From Saprospiraceae bacterium (GTDB taxonomy: Bacteria; Bacteroidota; Bacteroidia; Chitinophagales; Saprospiraceae): DNA of 64,000 bases. The notes beneath the pieces are model-generated. The model was given only the letters and a program-made list of their open reading frames with translations. It was not told the DNA's origin and made no database searches. The stretch spans positions 889,501 through 953,500 of the forward strand of contig JADKDE010000001.1 of NCBI GenBank assembly GCA_016718505.1. Direction: 5' to 3'. Positions 45,111 to 53,818 of this stretch are shown here, piece after piece. A program made the position numbers and the translations under genes. The stretch's first letter is position 1. Each line of letters opens with the position of its first letter.

Positions 45111-45809
45111 TCAACACGGACCAAGATATCCGTAAAAAATAAATATATGTTTTGCTGCTAGTTGTTTTACCTGCATAGGAGTAATGATTTTATTACCATT
45201 ACTTCCAATTTGTAATTTGCGTGACAATTCAGCCACCAGTCTATACAATTCTGAAGACGAAATGTCTGGATTAAAATTTATGAAACAAGCGTAATCACCT
45301 GTGTCATAACCATCTTTATTAAAAAGCAATTCCTCATAATTCACAGGATTTTGGCGGCTAATCATATTTATTATGGGTGGACTCAATTCTTGAATACCAT
45401 AAACTTGCCAGTCATAATTAGCATAAGCTGCATCCAAAAATACCGTATATTTTATATTTTGAACTTGTAAAGTTTTTATTTTTGTCTTATCTACACATCC
45501 GATGTTGAAACCTCGGTTGTTTTGACCAATATGCACTAGGTGAATACAATCGTAAACTTGAAAGTCTTTATATATAGTATTGGGAGAAAAATTTTTGATC
45601 AACATCAACTGAAATGCTTTATCAGAACAATGTTTATTACTTCTAGTGCTATCTAAACTCACATCATCCCCTGATATGGGAAGATATCCAATAAAACTTG
45701 AACCATTTTTGAGTACGAATTTAGCCTTGTACACAACTGTCGAACCTCCATCCGCCTGAGAGGTCGAACAAAAAATAAGTACTAATATTAAAGTATAGAA
45801 AAATTTCAT
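45111..45809 (-). CDS. Secreted protein of unknown function
   Basis: 232 residues with a clean signal peptide (FFYTLILVLIFCSTSQA). The mature part is beta-rich at first (VVYKAKFVLKNGSSFIGYLP) with scattered cysteines, and helical at the end (SSSELYRLVAELSRKLQIGS, ITPMQVKQLAAKHI). I recognise no family. Its start overlaps the HicB-like stop by 4 bases (ATGA), so the two are translationally coupled. The gene is more AT-rich than the core neighbours and lies inside the block bracketed by R1 and R2. Confidence 0.72.
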   Translation of the reverse strand: MKFFYTLILVLIFCSTSQADGGSTVVYKAKFVLKNGSSFIGYLPISGDDVSLDSTRSNKHCSDKAFQLMLIKNFSPNTIYKDFQVYDCIHLVHIGQNNRGFNIGCVDKTKIKTLQVQNIKYTVFLDAAYANYDWQVYGIQELSPPIINMISRQNPVNYEELLFNKDGYDTGDYACFINFNPDISSSELYRLVAELSRKLQIGSNGNKIITPMQVKQLAAKHIFIFYGYLGPC

Positions 45810-45970
45810 TTTTTTTGAGATTCAAATAATTTTTTAACTACATCACGAGCAATTTCAAGCGTTTCGGTTATGGTTCGACCCTGAGCTATTAATCCTTGGA
45901 TATCATTGGACGTAGTTAAATAAAAACCTTCTGGCAATTTCTCGATATGAATTTGTGTCGTTCCTTCCAT
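45806..45970 (-). CDS. Solo HicB/DUF1902-like small protein
   Basis: 54 residues, too short for usual ORF cut-offs. The sequence IHIEKLPEGFYLTTSNDIQG followed by LIAQGRTITETLEIARDVVK matches the partial RNase H-like fold of HicB antitoxins and related UPF0150 proteins (strand, strand, G-x-t-x-e-A/T-l helix). There is no HicA-like toxin next to it and no C-terminal DNA-binding part. The following gene, a secreted unknown, overlaps by 4 bases. A TATATTTG box lies 19 bases upstream, supporting expression. Confidence 0.75.
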   Translation of the reverse strand: MEGTTQIHIEKLPEGFYLTTSNDIQGLIAQGRTITETLEIARDVVKKLFESQKK

Positions 45971-45989
45971 TTAAAAATAATTTGGTCAA

Positions 45990-45997
45990 CAAATATA
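45990..45997 (-). promoter_or_regulatory. -7 promoter box (TATATTTG)
   Basis: Minus-strand TAnnTTTG match 19 bases before the HicB-like start at 45970. Confidence 0.5.
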
Positions 45998-46076
45998 GCT
46001 AATATGATGGCGTATTGTATGTTTTGTGGGTAGTGGTGTGCGTCAAATGCCGATGATGTCTGATTGATATTTAGTT

Positions 46077-46952
46077 TTACTCTAATTTATATCTTAAAAT
46101 ACATCTTTTTGAAATCGAGTCCTTTTTATTAAAATTTTCGTCTGAATTTTTATAATAATTTTCATAAAAAAGCAACAACCTATTTTTGGCCTCAAAAGTA
46201 ATATTTTTTAGTGTATCATCAGAAAACTCTCCTCCTGTTTCACATTGGCTCATAATTTTTAAAATATTGTTTTTCATTAATTTTGCTATCCAATATTCTT
46301 CACCATAATTTCCTCCTTCACCAAATCTTGTCTGCCCTAATAAATATGAATTTTTAAAACCTTTAAAATATTGAATAGGTATAACACTTGAATATTTGCT
46401 CAGAAATAAATTTTTAAAATATCCATTAAATTCTAATGAATCATTATGTGGTTTCCAAATTGTTAATACAGTTAGTTCTCCATCAATGTCATGTCTGTAT
46501 GGGATTATTACCATTTTATTGTTGTCAAACGATAATCTTTTCAAATAATTATTGTTTGCTTCGAAAAAATAAGGTTCTAAACAGTTTTTAATTCTATAGG
46601 TTTTTGGCGAGTAACCAAATATTTCAAAATTAATAAACATTGAGGTTTCTGAATTTGGATAGCTAAGTTTATCTAATATCAAGACTTTATTGATATCACT
46701 TAGTGCTAACTTACCATTAAAAGGCTTAATCAAAGAGTCATTAATCAATGGGGGTGGAATAATTTCAAAATTGATGTTGATGTTTTCTGAGCAGTTCCAG
46801 TAGGGATTAATTGAATCTGATTTTATATTTTCTTGTACAATTTCACTTTTATTGACATTTTTTGATATTATGGATTTTTGTTTCCGGTCTGGTAAATTTT
46901 CACAACTAGCAAGGATTAATATTGTAAAAATTGCATAACTTATTGATTTCAT
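46077..46952 (-). CDS. Lipoprotein of unknown function
   Basis: 291 residues with a lipobox (YAIFTILILASC, Cys16). The mature protein is rich in Asn, Lys, Ile and Ser with a few aromatic clusters (MFINFEIFGYSPKTYRIKNC, RFGEGGNYGEEYWIAKLM). No family recognised. The gene is strongly AT-rich, more so than the flanking core genes, consistent with acquired DNA. Neighbours on both sides are small accessory genes on the same strand with spacers of about 75-105 bases, so it probably has its own promoter. Confidence 0.7.
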   Translation of the reverse strand: MKSISYAIFTILILASCENLPDRKQKSIISKNVNKSEIVQENIKSDSINPYWNCSENININFEIIPPPLINDSLIKPFNGKLALSDINKVLILDKLSYPNSETSMFINFEIFGYSPKTYRIKNCLEPYFFEANNNYLKRLSFDNNKMVIIPYRHDIDGELTVLTIWKPHNDSLEFNGYFKNLFLSKYSSVIPIQYFKGFKNSYLLGQTRFGEGGNYGEEYWIAKLMKNNILKIMSQCETGGEFSDDTLKNITFEAKNRLLLFYENYYKNSDENFNKKDSISKRCILRYKLE

Positions 46953-47026
46953 TTTTTTTGCTTTAGTTTTATAAATGGCTTCACTTTAACCTAAGACACA
47001 CCAGCCGTCTGACAACGTAGCATTTT

Positions 47027-47326
47027 TTATTCATGTAGATTTTTATCTATATCCATTTTCTGGTGCAATATCCTGTCGATATAAATGATTTCATTTTTAA
47101 CTTTATATACAATCATATGTGATCTTACATTTAATCTTCTGTGGCCTTGGCTTATGTAATCGATGGGATTTCCAAACTCAGGATTATTGCAGATTTCTTT
47201 TATCATTTCTGAAATCTCTTTATAGTATCGATTAGCCTGTTGTTGTGACAATTGTTCGGCCGAATATTTCCAAATTTCATCTAAATCTTTTAGAGCAAGT
47301 TTACTTATTTCAAAGGAAGTTTTCAT
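47027..47326 (-). CDS. parE: ParE-type toxin (RelE/ParE superfamily)
   Basis: 99 residues. The sequence begins FEISKLALKDLDEIWKYSAE and continues with SQQQANRYYKEISEMIKEIC and the strand text RRLNVRSHMIVYKVKNEIIYI, closing with IDRILHQKMDI. This is the ParE/RelE fold, with the terminal R-I-L-H-x-x-M-D typical of ParE toxins that poison gyrase. It lies 11 bases after the ParD-type gene on the same strand, the usual antitoxin-first order. The frame is intact, so the pair should be active. Confidence 0.92.
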   Translation of the reverse strand: MKTSFEISKLALKDLDEIWKYSAEQLSQQQANRYYKEISEMIKEICNNPEFGNPIDYISQGHRRLNVRSHMIVYKVKNEIIYIDRILHQKMDIDKNLHE

Positions 47327-47337
47327 TTTTTTTAACT

Positions 47338-47568
47338 TTAATTGAGCTCTTTTAGATGTTTTTCGGGGTCAAAGTTTTTTACATATCCGCTTCTCTCCCC
47401 ATCTTCTATAGCTTCTCTTAGAATTTTAATTTGCTGCTCTCTTTCTTCAACAAGCCTAAGACCTTCTCTTATTACTTCGCTTGCAGAAGCATACCTTCCA
47501 GATTCTATGCTTTTTTCAATTAGGTGTTCAAAATGGTCTCCTAATGTAACTGAAGTGTTTTTTGCCAT
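47338..47568 (-). CDS. parD: ParD-type antitoxin
   Basis: 76 residues: an N-terminal ribbon-helix-helix (KNTSVTLGDHFEHLIEKSIE, then SGRYASASEVIREGLRLVEE) and a charged C-terminal helix that would wrap the toxin (IKILREAIEDGERSG). It neutralises the downstream ParE and represses its own operon. A palindrome overlapping the -7 box (47590-47606) is a likely operator. Confidence 0.93.
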   Translation of the reverse strand: MAKNTSVTLGDHFEHLIEKSIESGRYASASEVIREGLRLVEEREQQIKILREAIEDGERSGYVKNFDPEKHLKELN

Positions 47569-47584
47569 ATTTGCTTTTTACTGT

Positions 47585-47606
47585 CAAAGATACCAATATT
47601 TGGTAT
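47585..47606 (-). promoter_or_regulatory. parDE promoter with palindromic operator
   Basis: Minus-strand -7 box TATCTTTG at 47585-47592 lies 16 bases before parD. A perfect inverted repeat, ATACCAA-TAT-TTGGTAT (47590-47606), overlaps the upstream edge of that box, the arrangement expected for ParD autorepression. Confidence 0.65.
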
Positions 47607-47703
47607 TGCTGTCAAGCGTTTTATATCTTTTATACCCTACAGATATGTTCCCCTCTATCCAAAAACGCATTTTTTACCTGCTGGAACATGACTATTTATT
47701 ATT

Positions 47704-48300
47704 TTAATCCTTGGGTTTATATTCTATACCAAACTTATTTAGATAATCTTCTAATGGCTCCATATCCATTGATTTCCTTCTTTCGTTGACCCCAGAAGGA
47801 GCTTCTAATTCGTATAACTTACCATTTTGGATTTGAGAACCATAAAGTTGAGGTTTACCTTCATCCATAAGTATTCGATCTTTCATTAATGCATAATTTT
47901 GTTTTGATAAATCACCTTTATTGACAGCTAATTCAACCAGCGGAAAGTATTTTTTTCTATGGTTTTCGTCAGTATGCTGCCATACAAGCCAAATTGCATC
48001 CATTTGTTTTCTACTTACTTCCTTTAATGTAGGCATTCCGCATTTTTCGATGATACTGATTACTAATTCTTGGTTTTTATGGTCTTCCTGTGCAAATTGC
48101 TTAAAAGGGACGTCTGTTTTCCTTATTCTTTGGTCGCTTTCAAACACGCTGTCAAGTATTTCTCCTTTATTATTGCAATCAATGTCCACGATTTCGAGCT
48201 GACCAACATAAGTAAAATTATCTCTATTTAAATATAGAAAACCTCCAAAGGCTGTAATAATTAAACCAAATATTAATAGGAAAATGGACTTTCTTTTCAT
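47704..48300 (-). CDS. DUF6624-type membrane-anchored protein
   Basis: 198 residues. An N-terminal helix (IFLLIFGLIITAFGGFLYL) anchors or exports the protein. The rest matches the DUF6624 look: a D-Q-x-x-R motif (FESDQRIRKT), IIEKCGMPTLKEVSRKQMDA, IWLVWQHTDENHRKKYFPLV, the KGDLSKQNYALMKDRILMDE segment (quoted in full at 20 residues) and GKPQLYGSQI. Function is unknown. It is the upstream end of the accessory block, 135 bases from parD. Confidence 0.78.
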   Translation of the reverse strand: MKRKSIFLLIFGLIITAFGGFLYLNRDNFTYVGQLEIVDIDCNNKGEILDSVFESDQRIRKTDVPFKQFAQEDHKNQELVISIIEKCGMPTLKEVSRKQMDAIWLVWQHTDENHRKKYFPLVELAVNKGDLSKQNYALMKDRILMDEGKPQLYGSQIQNGKLYELEAPSGVNERRKSMDMEPLEDYLNKFGIEYKPKD

Positions 48301-48709
48301 TTTGTAATTTCGGTTAAAATTGTTTTATGAATATTTTGTTGTCTGAAGTTTTTGCTCATTTCATATGTACTCGACCGGAATAGGGAAAAGCTGAAATTTT
48401 TAGATTTGGTGGTTTTGTCATTTGTGCAGGTATTTTTACGATAGATTATCGTACAAATATAAAATAAATGGGATAAAAAATTGATTTTATTGGCATTTAT
48501 TTATCCACAAAAGTGGCTTTAGATTTGGCGGGGTAGTAATTTCTGATAACCATTTGCTTACATTTTCAGATGCTCTTTTGCAATAAGTACGAGTAGGGTT
48601 GAAGTTTTGAAATTTTATTTGTTTCGTGTTGCAATCAAATCCAGTTCATTTTCCAATGCTGTATAGTTTTGTATGGCTTCTTCGAAACCTTTAATACACC
48701 AGTACACTC
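48301..48709. other. Non-coding or decayed stretch next to R2
   Basis: No intact gene. On the minus strand 48632-48709 reads as a short tail (GFEEAIQNYTALENELDL then IATRNK and stop) that could be the remnant of a helical-protein gene whose upstream part is replaced by repeat R2. A small hairpin with CGATAGATTATCG lies near 48440. Otherwise AT-rich. Confidence 0.35.
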
Positions 48710-48901
48710 GATGGTCGAAGTTTGTGACTTCGATCAATTCATCATCCGCAATTTTCTGTAAATGTCAGAAAATGTAATGACTTGTGTGTCTGCGTATAAT
48801 TGAACGATAATTGTTGCAAAGACACTTTATAGAAATGTGTCAGTGCAAATGGAATTGCAAATTCCTATTTTATTGGCTCGCAGTTACAAACTGCGACGAT
48901 C
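48710..48901 (+). repeat. Direct repeat R2 with four hairpins (right border of accessory block)
   Basis: Matches R1 (44866-45056) along its length with the same four stem-loops, including GGAATTGCAAATTCC and CGCAGTTACAAACTGCG. R1 and R2 are in the same orientation and about 3.65 kb apart, enclosing only accessory genes. Confidence 0.75.
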
Positions 48902-48956
48902 GGGCTATTACGTGATCGTTGGTTTTGGGATCAGATTTGGCGTTGTTTGTAGTTTA

Positions 48957-50288
48957 AGACCGTTGCACGATAAAAAGGGCGAAATAAATGGAATAAAATG
49001 TAGTTAAAATATTGTATATCAGCCATTTAGGTTGTATTTTAGCGATATGAAAAAAGAAGAAATTCCCTCATTTGCTGATTATTTGACCTCAGGAAGAAAG
49101 GTCAAGATGCAATTTTTCAATCAAATCAATAACTTGGTTGATTGGAGACCAATTACCACTCTAATTAATAGACATTATACCAAAGGTATGAGTGCTACGG
49201 GTAAACCTGCATATCATGGATTGCTGCTTTTTAAAATGAGCTTACTACAAACATGGTACGGGTTAAGTGATTATGAAATTGAAGATAGGCTCAATGATAG
49301 CATATCCTTCAGTAGATTTTGTGGTTTGCAATTAAATGAATCATCACCAGATCATAGCACTTTAAGTAGGTTTAGATCAATAATGACACAAACAAAAGCA
49401 TATGATAAAATAATGAAAAACTTAAATAAACAACTCGAAGCAAAAAAAATAATAGTCAAGACAGGAGTTATAGTGGATGCCAGTATTATCGACAGCCCAT
49501 TAAAGCCAAAGGGACAAAGCACCTACGAAATTGAAGAATCGTTACAAGAGGAAGGGGAGGACGAGAATAAAAACAAATCAGATAATCAAAATCCACAAAA
49601 GACAGAATCGGCACCAAAGATGATAAAAAAAGTATTAAAGCCTGGAGTCGACGATGAAGGAAGTTGGGTTAAAAAGGCAGGAAAATTGAGGTTTGGGTAT
49701 AAGAAACATACCATTACAGACGAACAAGGAATGATACTTGGATTAGTAACCACAAAAGCAAGTGTAAATGAAATAAGTAATTTGGAGGAAGTACTAGAAA
49801 GTACGGACTTGCCAGCAGGGACAAGGGTAAGTGGAGACAAAGGCTACCAATCAGAAAAAAATGCAACCCTATTAAAATCAAAAAATCTGAAGAATCAAAT
49901 TCTAAAGAAAGTAAAAAAAGAATAAAGCCTTGACAAAATGGGAATTAAAGTTTAATAAAATAATAGGACAAACTCGATACAAAATAGAAAGGACATTTGG
50001 GAGTATAAAAAGATGGTTTAATGGAGGAGTAGCAAGGTACCGAGGATAGCAAAATGCATACCCAAAACCTCATGGAATCGATGGCATACAATTTATACCG
50101 TAGCCCTGGGATTATTATGCCCAGTGGTAAAATATAGTGAAAATAAGCCCCCAAATTGGATTATTTTGCCAATAAATTTAAAAAAAAAGCCTCATGTTTT
50201 AAAAAAATTAGTTTCAAAATCCACTAAAGTGGTAATAAAGATCTCTGAAAGGGCAATAAAATTTTCAAATATTGTTTTGCAACGGTCT
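48957..50288 (+). mobile_element. IS5-family insertion sequence
   Basis: A 1332-base element with matching ends: AGACCGTTGCA at 48957-48967 and its inverse TGCAACGGTCT at 50278-50288. TA flanks each end (48955-48956 and 50289-50290), compatible with a short target duplication. It carries one transposase gene of the IS5 type, now interrupted. It lies 55 bases beyond direct repeat R2. Confidence 0.85.
49047..50137 (+). pseudogene. IS5-family transposase, frameshifted
   Basis: The first 292 codons are open to a stop at 49923-49925, with the DUF772-type N-terminus (HYTKGMSATGKPAYHGLLLF, SSPDHSTLSRFR) and two catalytic aspartates (TGVIVDASIID and SGDKGYQS). The catalytic Glu region (YKIERTFGSIKRWFNGG) is in a second frame, entered by adding one A to an A7 run (49913-49919). 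The end (MHTQNLMESMAYNLYRSPG) is in a third frame after about 50046, again at short homopolymers, ending at 50135-50137. I chose the ATG at 49047 over a TTG at 49032. Either it is dead or the bases are miscalled. Confidence 0.85.
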
Positions 50289-50304
50289 TAGTTTGTACTT
50301 TACA

Positions 50305-50430
50305 AAAGCGCAGTAGCGCTGCGGAGGGTGACCGAAGGTCAGCCACGGTGTAGCCGTGACCGAGCGAACAGCGAGCCAGGAGCATAGCGACCCCGATCTC
50401 GTTTTGGGGAGAGCGGGGAACTGCCCAATC
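50305..50430 (-). repeat. Dispersed GC-rich intergenic repeat, copy G (diverged)
   Basis: On the minus strand it starts TTGGGCAGTTCCCCGC, has GATCGGGGTCGC and several hairpins (GGTCACGGC...GCTGACC, GCAGCGCTACTGCGC), and CACCCTCCGCAGCGC near the end. It abuts the 3' end of the S9 peptidase gene. Confidence 0.6.
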
Positions 50431-50431
50431 A

Positions 50432-53218
50432 TTAATCCTTGATAAACTCGTAGCCTTGGTTAATCCCTTTTTCTAAGGCGGGAACTCCATTGCGCATCCA
50501 TGTGGGCATCGGTTTTTGCTGCAGATAGTGGTCGAAGAATTGGGACATTCGTATCTGGAAGTCGATGCGATTTTGTAATTTGACGGGCCAGTGAGGTTCC
50601 TCGTTGTAATTGAGCAACCAAGCCTTTTTGCCCAATCTTCGGAGCGCCGTGTACATCTCTATCCCCTGGTACCAAGGCACAGCTCCGTCCTTGTCGTTGT
50701 GTAAAATCAAAACTGGCGTGGTGATGCGATCGGCCTTGAAGAGAGGTGAATTATCGAAATACTTGAAAGGCGCCTCCCAAGGGGTCTGTCCGATACGACT
50801 CTGTTGGTGCTCGTACTGGAACATCCTGCTCAAGCCCGATTCCCAGCGGATGCCACCGTAGGCGCTGAACATGTTAAATACGGGGGCGCCCGACTCAGCC
50901 GCCTTGAATAGATTGGTCTTGGTTAGTAGGTAAGCGGTCTGATACCCACCCCAGCTATGGCCTTGAATTCCAATGTTTTTCTCGTCGATATACCCTTGAT
51001 TGAGCAAATATTGGACGCCGCTCATGATGGCATCGTAGGCATCTTCGCCAGGCGTTCCTGTATCGTAGTGGATGTCTGGATTGAATATGACATAGCCGCG
51101 AGATGCGTAGTAGCTGTAGGAAATCTGTGAGCGCAGGGGCTCTGGGGGGCGATAGGTGTGGATGGCATCGGCGCTTTTTTCATAAAAATTGACGATGAGT
51201 GGATATTTTTTCTTGGGGTCAAAGTCGTTGGGCTTGACCAATAGGCCTTTGTTGTGTTTGCCAGAAAAGTTCATCCATTGGATAGATTCCAAGGTGCCCC
51301 AGAGGTATTCGGACTGTTGTAGATTGATATTAGAAACTTTTTTTGAAGGCTTATTTTTGACTTTAAAATAAAGATCAGGGCTACTGTTGAAAGTCTCTTT
51401 GGTGAAGACTAAATTATTGCTGTTTTTTCCTTTTAGGACTCTAGAAGAAATGGCGAATTTTCCTGAATCGATCCAAGAGAATTTCGCTCGTGCAGGGTCG
51501 AACCAAGCCAAGCCTGTGGTATATGTATCCAGTTGTGTGGCGTGGAGGAGCCAATCATCTTCCAAGGGGACGGATTTTTCATCTGGATCTAATTTAATCC
51601 TTCGGTATTGTGTATTGGACGCGTATCCATTGGTCAGTTTTATAGGATTTTGTTTCATGGTCGGGTCGAACTTCCATATGTCCCATTGGTCATTGATGAA
51701 GACAAATTGGTCATCGATGGACCACCCTACAATACCCTGAGGACTAGGTGGAGAGGGCACATCGTTTTCCAAATCATGAAACGAAGAGTTGGTTGGTTTG
51801 GTCCACTGGACTTGCGAATTGGTGGCGAGGTTATATCCCTGCCATGTCGTATCCTCATAATTATACCAATAAGCGTATAGTCCCTTAGGAGACAAGTAAG
51901 CACTTCCATTGAGTCCCATTTTTATAAGAGATTTGGATGGTTTGCTGAGATTTTGGCTGTAAAGGTCTTTTTTGGAGTATCCAATCCAAGATGATTCAAC
52001 GGCATAGGGTCTAGTGTCTTGGATTAGGGCGTAGGCTCCATCTCCCTCGAAGGAGATTTGTTGCGATTGGTAGAGCTGAGCGTCTAATTTTTGTATGGAT
52101 TTGGAATCAAAGTCGTAGCAATGGAGGACATTCAATTTTTTTTGTTCATCCAATCTAACCTTTTGTTGTGGATAAATCTGAGGGTCTAGGGTGGTCCAAA
52201 CTTCAACTTGGACTATTTCGTCAGGCAAGAGGGTTGAGTCTTGGACAATAGGAATGGGTGCATAACCAAAGATCAAACGCTTGCTTTTGGTTGAAAAATA
52301 AGGTTTTTGGGATTCTGCTAGGCGCCAGCCTTTAGGTGCTGCTATACGACTGCTATCGATGGTGAGAAGCTTTTGTCCGAGGAGTCCATCGAAGACAAGT
52401 ATATCGAAATTTTTGGTAGGGAATGTAGAGGTGTCCTTGGTGTACATAAAGCCCAGTTTGTCACCCATTTCGTTGATGAAGGGAAATTTGAATTGTCCTT
52501 TTGCTTGAAGGAGGGGAATGTTTTGAAATGTGGGTTCGAACATTTTTACGGCGGCAAAAGGAGTCGCAAAGCTGTCAGGAGTAAAGGCTGTATAAATCAT
52601 TTTGGGCCATTTTTCAGCGAGTGCGAATTCTTTCACATAATTGATGGTTTCAAGGATATTTAGATTGGTATTGTAAATCAAACACTTAAATCCATTGTCA
52701 GCGGATTCTTTTTTAAGTTTTAATTTCGTGGCAAGGCTGTCTTTCTTTTCTTTTGGTTCGAGGGTCATAACGACGAATCCATTCCATTTGCTTGGAATTT
52801 GGAAATTTTTTATATTGGAAAAACCGAGGGAAGTGTTTTTTTGCAGGTTTAATACGATTAGGCTATCCTTGGGTAGTGCCTCTTCCTTTGTTTTCTTTCT
52901 TTTGAGGGCTTTAATGGTATCAAACGGAGGGATGATTTTATATACAAAAACTTTAGAATCGAGGGAGAAAGAGGGTTGATCGCCCCTTGGAATCTGTGTT
53001 GAAATTTCAGACTTTGTGTTGTAAAGGACCAAGGTAGTATTTCCTTCAACGGGGGCAATGACATAAGCGACCCAATTGCCGTCATTGCTGACCGCGGTTT
53101 GGTTTATTTTTTGCCAAATTTTGAAGACTTCAGTACCCATGGCTTTTTTTGTTTGAGCAGAGCAACAAATGGTGTAAACGGAACAAAAAAGTAAGAGGAG
53201 AAATCTAGGGAAAGACAT
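50432..53218 (-). CDS. Exported prolyl-oligopeptidase family (S9) peptidase
   Basis: About 928 residues from the ATG at 53218, which gives a signal peptide (FPRFLLLLFCSVYTICCSAQ). An in-frame ATG at 53251 would place a -7 promoter box inside the gene and is less likely. The N-terminal 650 residues form a beta-propeller. The C-terminal alpha/beta hydrolase domain has the Ser in GHSWGGYQTAYL, Asp in LILHNDKDGAVPW and His in NEEPHWPVK. It should hydrolyse peptides in the periplasm or at the surface, as an S9 dipeptidyl- or acylaminoacyl-peptidase-like enzyme. A single gene, ending next to a dispersed repeat. Confidence 0.92.
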   Translation of the reverse strand: MSFPRFLLLLFCSVYTICCSAQTKKAMGTEVFKIWQKINQTAVSNDGNWVAYVIAPVEGNTTLVLYNTKSEISTQIPRGDQPSFSLDSKVFVYKIIPPFDTIKALKRKKTKEEALPKDSLIVLNLQKNTSLGFSNIKNFQIPSKWNGFVVMTLEPKEKKDSLATKLKLKKESADNGFKCLIYNTNLNILETINYVKEFALAEKWPKMIYTAFTPDSFATPFAAVKMFEPTFQNIPLLQAKGQFKFPFINEMGDKLGFMYTKDTSTFPTKNFDILVFDGLLGQKLLTIDSSRIAAPKGWRLAESQKPYFSTKSKRLIFGYAPIPIVQDSTLLPDEIVQVEVWTTLDPQIYPQQKVRLDEQKKLNVLHCYDFDSKSIQKLDAQLYQSQQISFEGDGAYALIQDTRPYAVESSWIGYSKKDLYSQNLSKPSKSLIKMGLNGSAYLSPKGLYAYWYNYEDTTWQGYNLATNSQVQWTKPTNSSFHDLENDVPSPPSPQGIVGWSIDDQFVFINDQWDIWKFDPTMKQNPIKLTNGYASNTQYRRIKLDPDEKSVPLEDDWLLHATQLDTYTTGLAWFDPARAKFSWIDSGKFAISSRVLKGKNSNNLVFTKETFNSSPDLYFKVKNKPSKKVSNINLQQSEYLWGTLESIQWMNFSGKHNKGLLVKPNDFDPKKKYPLIVNFYEKSADAIHTYRPPEPLRSQISYSYYASRGYVIFNPDIHYDTGTPGEDAYDAIMSGVQYLLNQGYIDEKNIGIQGHSWGGYQTAYLLTKTNLFKAAESGAPVFNMFSAYGGIRWESGLSRMFQYEHQQSRIGQTPWEAPFKYFDNSPLFKADRITTPVLILHNDKDGAVPWYQGIEMYTALRRLGKKAWLLNYNEEPHWPVKLQNRIDFQIRMSQFFDHYLQQKPMPTWMRNGVPALEKGINQGYEFIKD

Positions 53219-53239
53219 AATCTGAGAATTAGTGATGGT

Positions 53240-53247
53240 CAAAAATA
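53240..53247 (-). promoter_or_regulatory. -7 promoter box (TATTTTTG)
   Basis: Minus-strand TAnnTTTG match 21 bases before the ATG at 53218; it decides in favour of that start over 53251. Confidence 0.4.
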
Positions 53248-53332
53248 GCAAAAAAATGGAAGCATCCTAGATATTTCAAGAATCCTTGGAAATAATATTC
53301 AAATTGTAAAAATTATTGTAGTAAATTTCAAA

Positions 53333-53818
53333 ATGAAATGGGGAGTTTGGAATGAAAAGAAAATGGGATTGATGGATAGAAAGATTGGTTTGGAAGATTG
53401 GCTCGTTTTGGTCATCAGCATGTGTCTGGCGGTAAATCTCTACATTTTGCTATCCTATACAGGCATGGAAACTGCCAATATAGATGCCATGAGTTATCAA
53501 GAGATGGCAGATAAACTTGTGGCATATTGGCAAGGAAAGGTGGAAGCAATAGTATTTATAAGTCCAATAAGCCGATTTGGTTTTTTCCCATCTATTATCC
53601 CAGCGGTCATAGATTATTTATTTAAGACGGGGTCAGAACAAGCGTATTTAATCTTGAATGCAAGTTGTCTTTTCATTAATTTGTTGGTGTTTTGGAGTTT
53701 GATCAAACATTTGGGGGTCAAGGTTCGATTTTTTATATTTGTCCTATTTGCTTTTTCCAATTCAAATTTTTTTTCTGTATCTAGAGATTGCCAGCGAACC
53801 GATATTCATGGTCATTGA
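53333..53818 (+). CDS. Multi-pass membrane glycosyltransferase-like protein, N-terminal fragment
   Basis: The frame opens with a cytoplasmic lead and a helix (WLVLVISMCLAVNLYILLSY), a periplasmic loop with TANIDAMSYQEMADKL, and two more helices, then ends in unrelated residues after SNSNFF. At a T8 run (53767-53774), removing one T continues the protein as FFLYLEIASEPIFMVIELWF in the next frame. The loop-and-helix layout resembles GT39/ArnT-like GT-C enzymes. With the next fragment the gene would span 53333-54872, about 512 residues. Confidence 0.65.
   Translation: MKWGVWNEKKMGLMDRKIGLEDWLVLVISMCLAVNLYILLSYTGMETANIDAMSYQEMADKLVAYWQGKVEAIVFISPISRFGFFPSIIPAVIDYLFKTGSEQAYLILNASCLFINLLVFWSLIKHLGVKVRFFIFVLFAFSNSNFFSVSRDCQRTDIHGH

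Noticed and set aside
44917..45135. A 72-codon plus-strand frame
   Set aside because: It reads straight through the hairpins of repeat R1 and the other copy of the repeat does not keep the frame, so it is not a gene.
53739..53774. Independent start of the membrane protein at 53739
   Set aside because: The residues before 53775 are out of frame with the helix that they would interrupt; the upstream frame continues the protein better.
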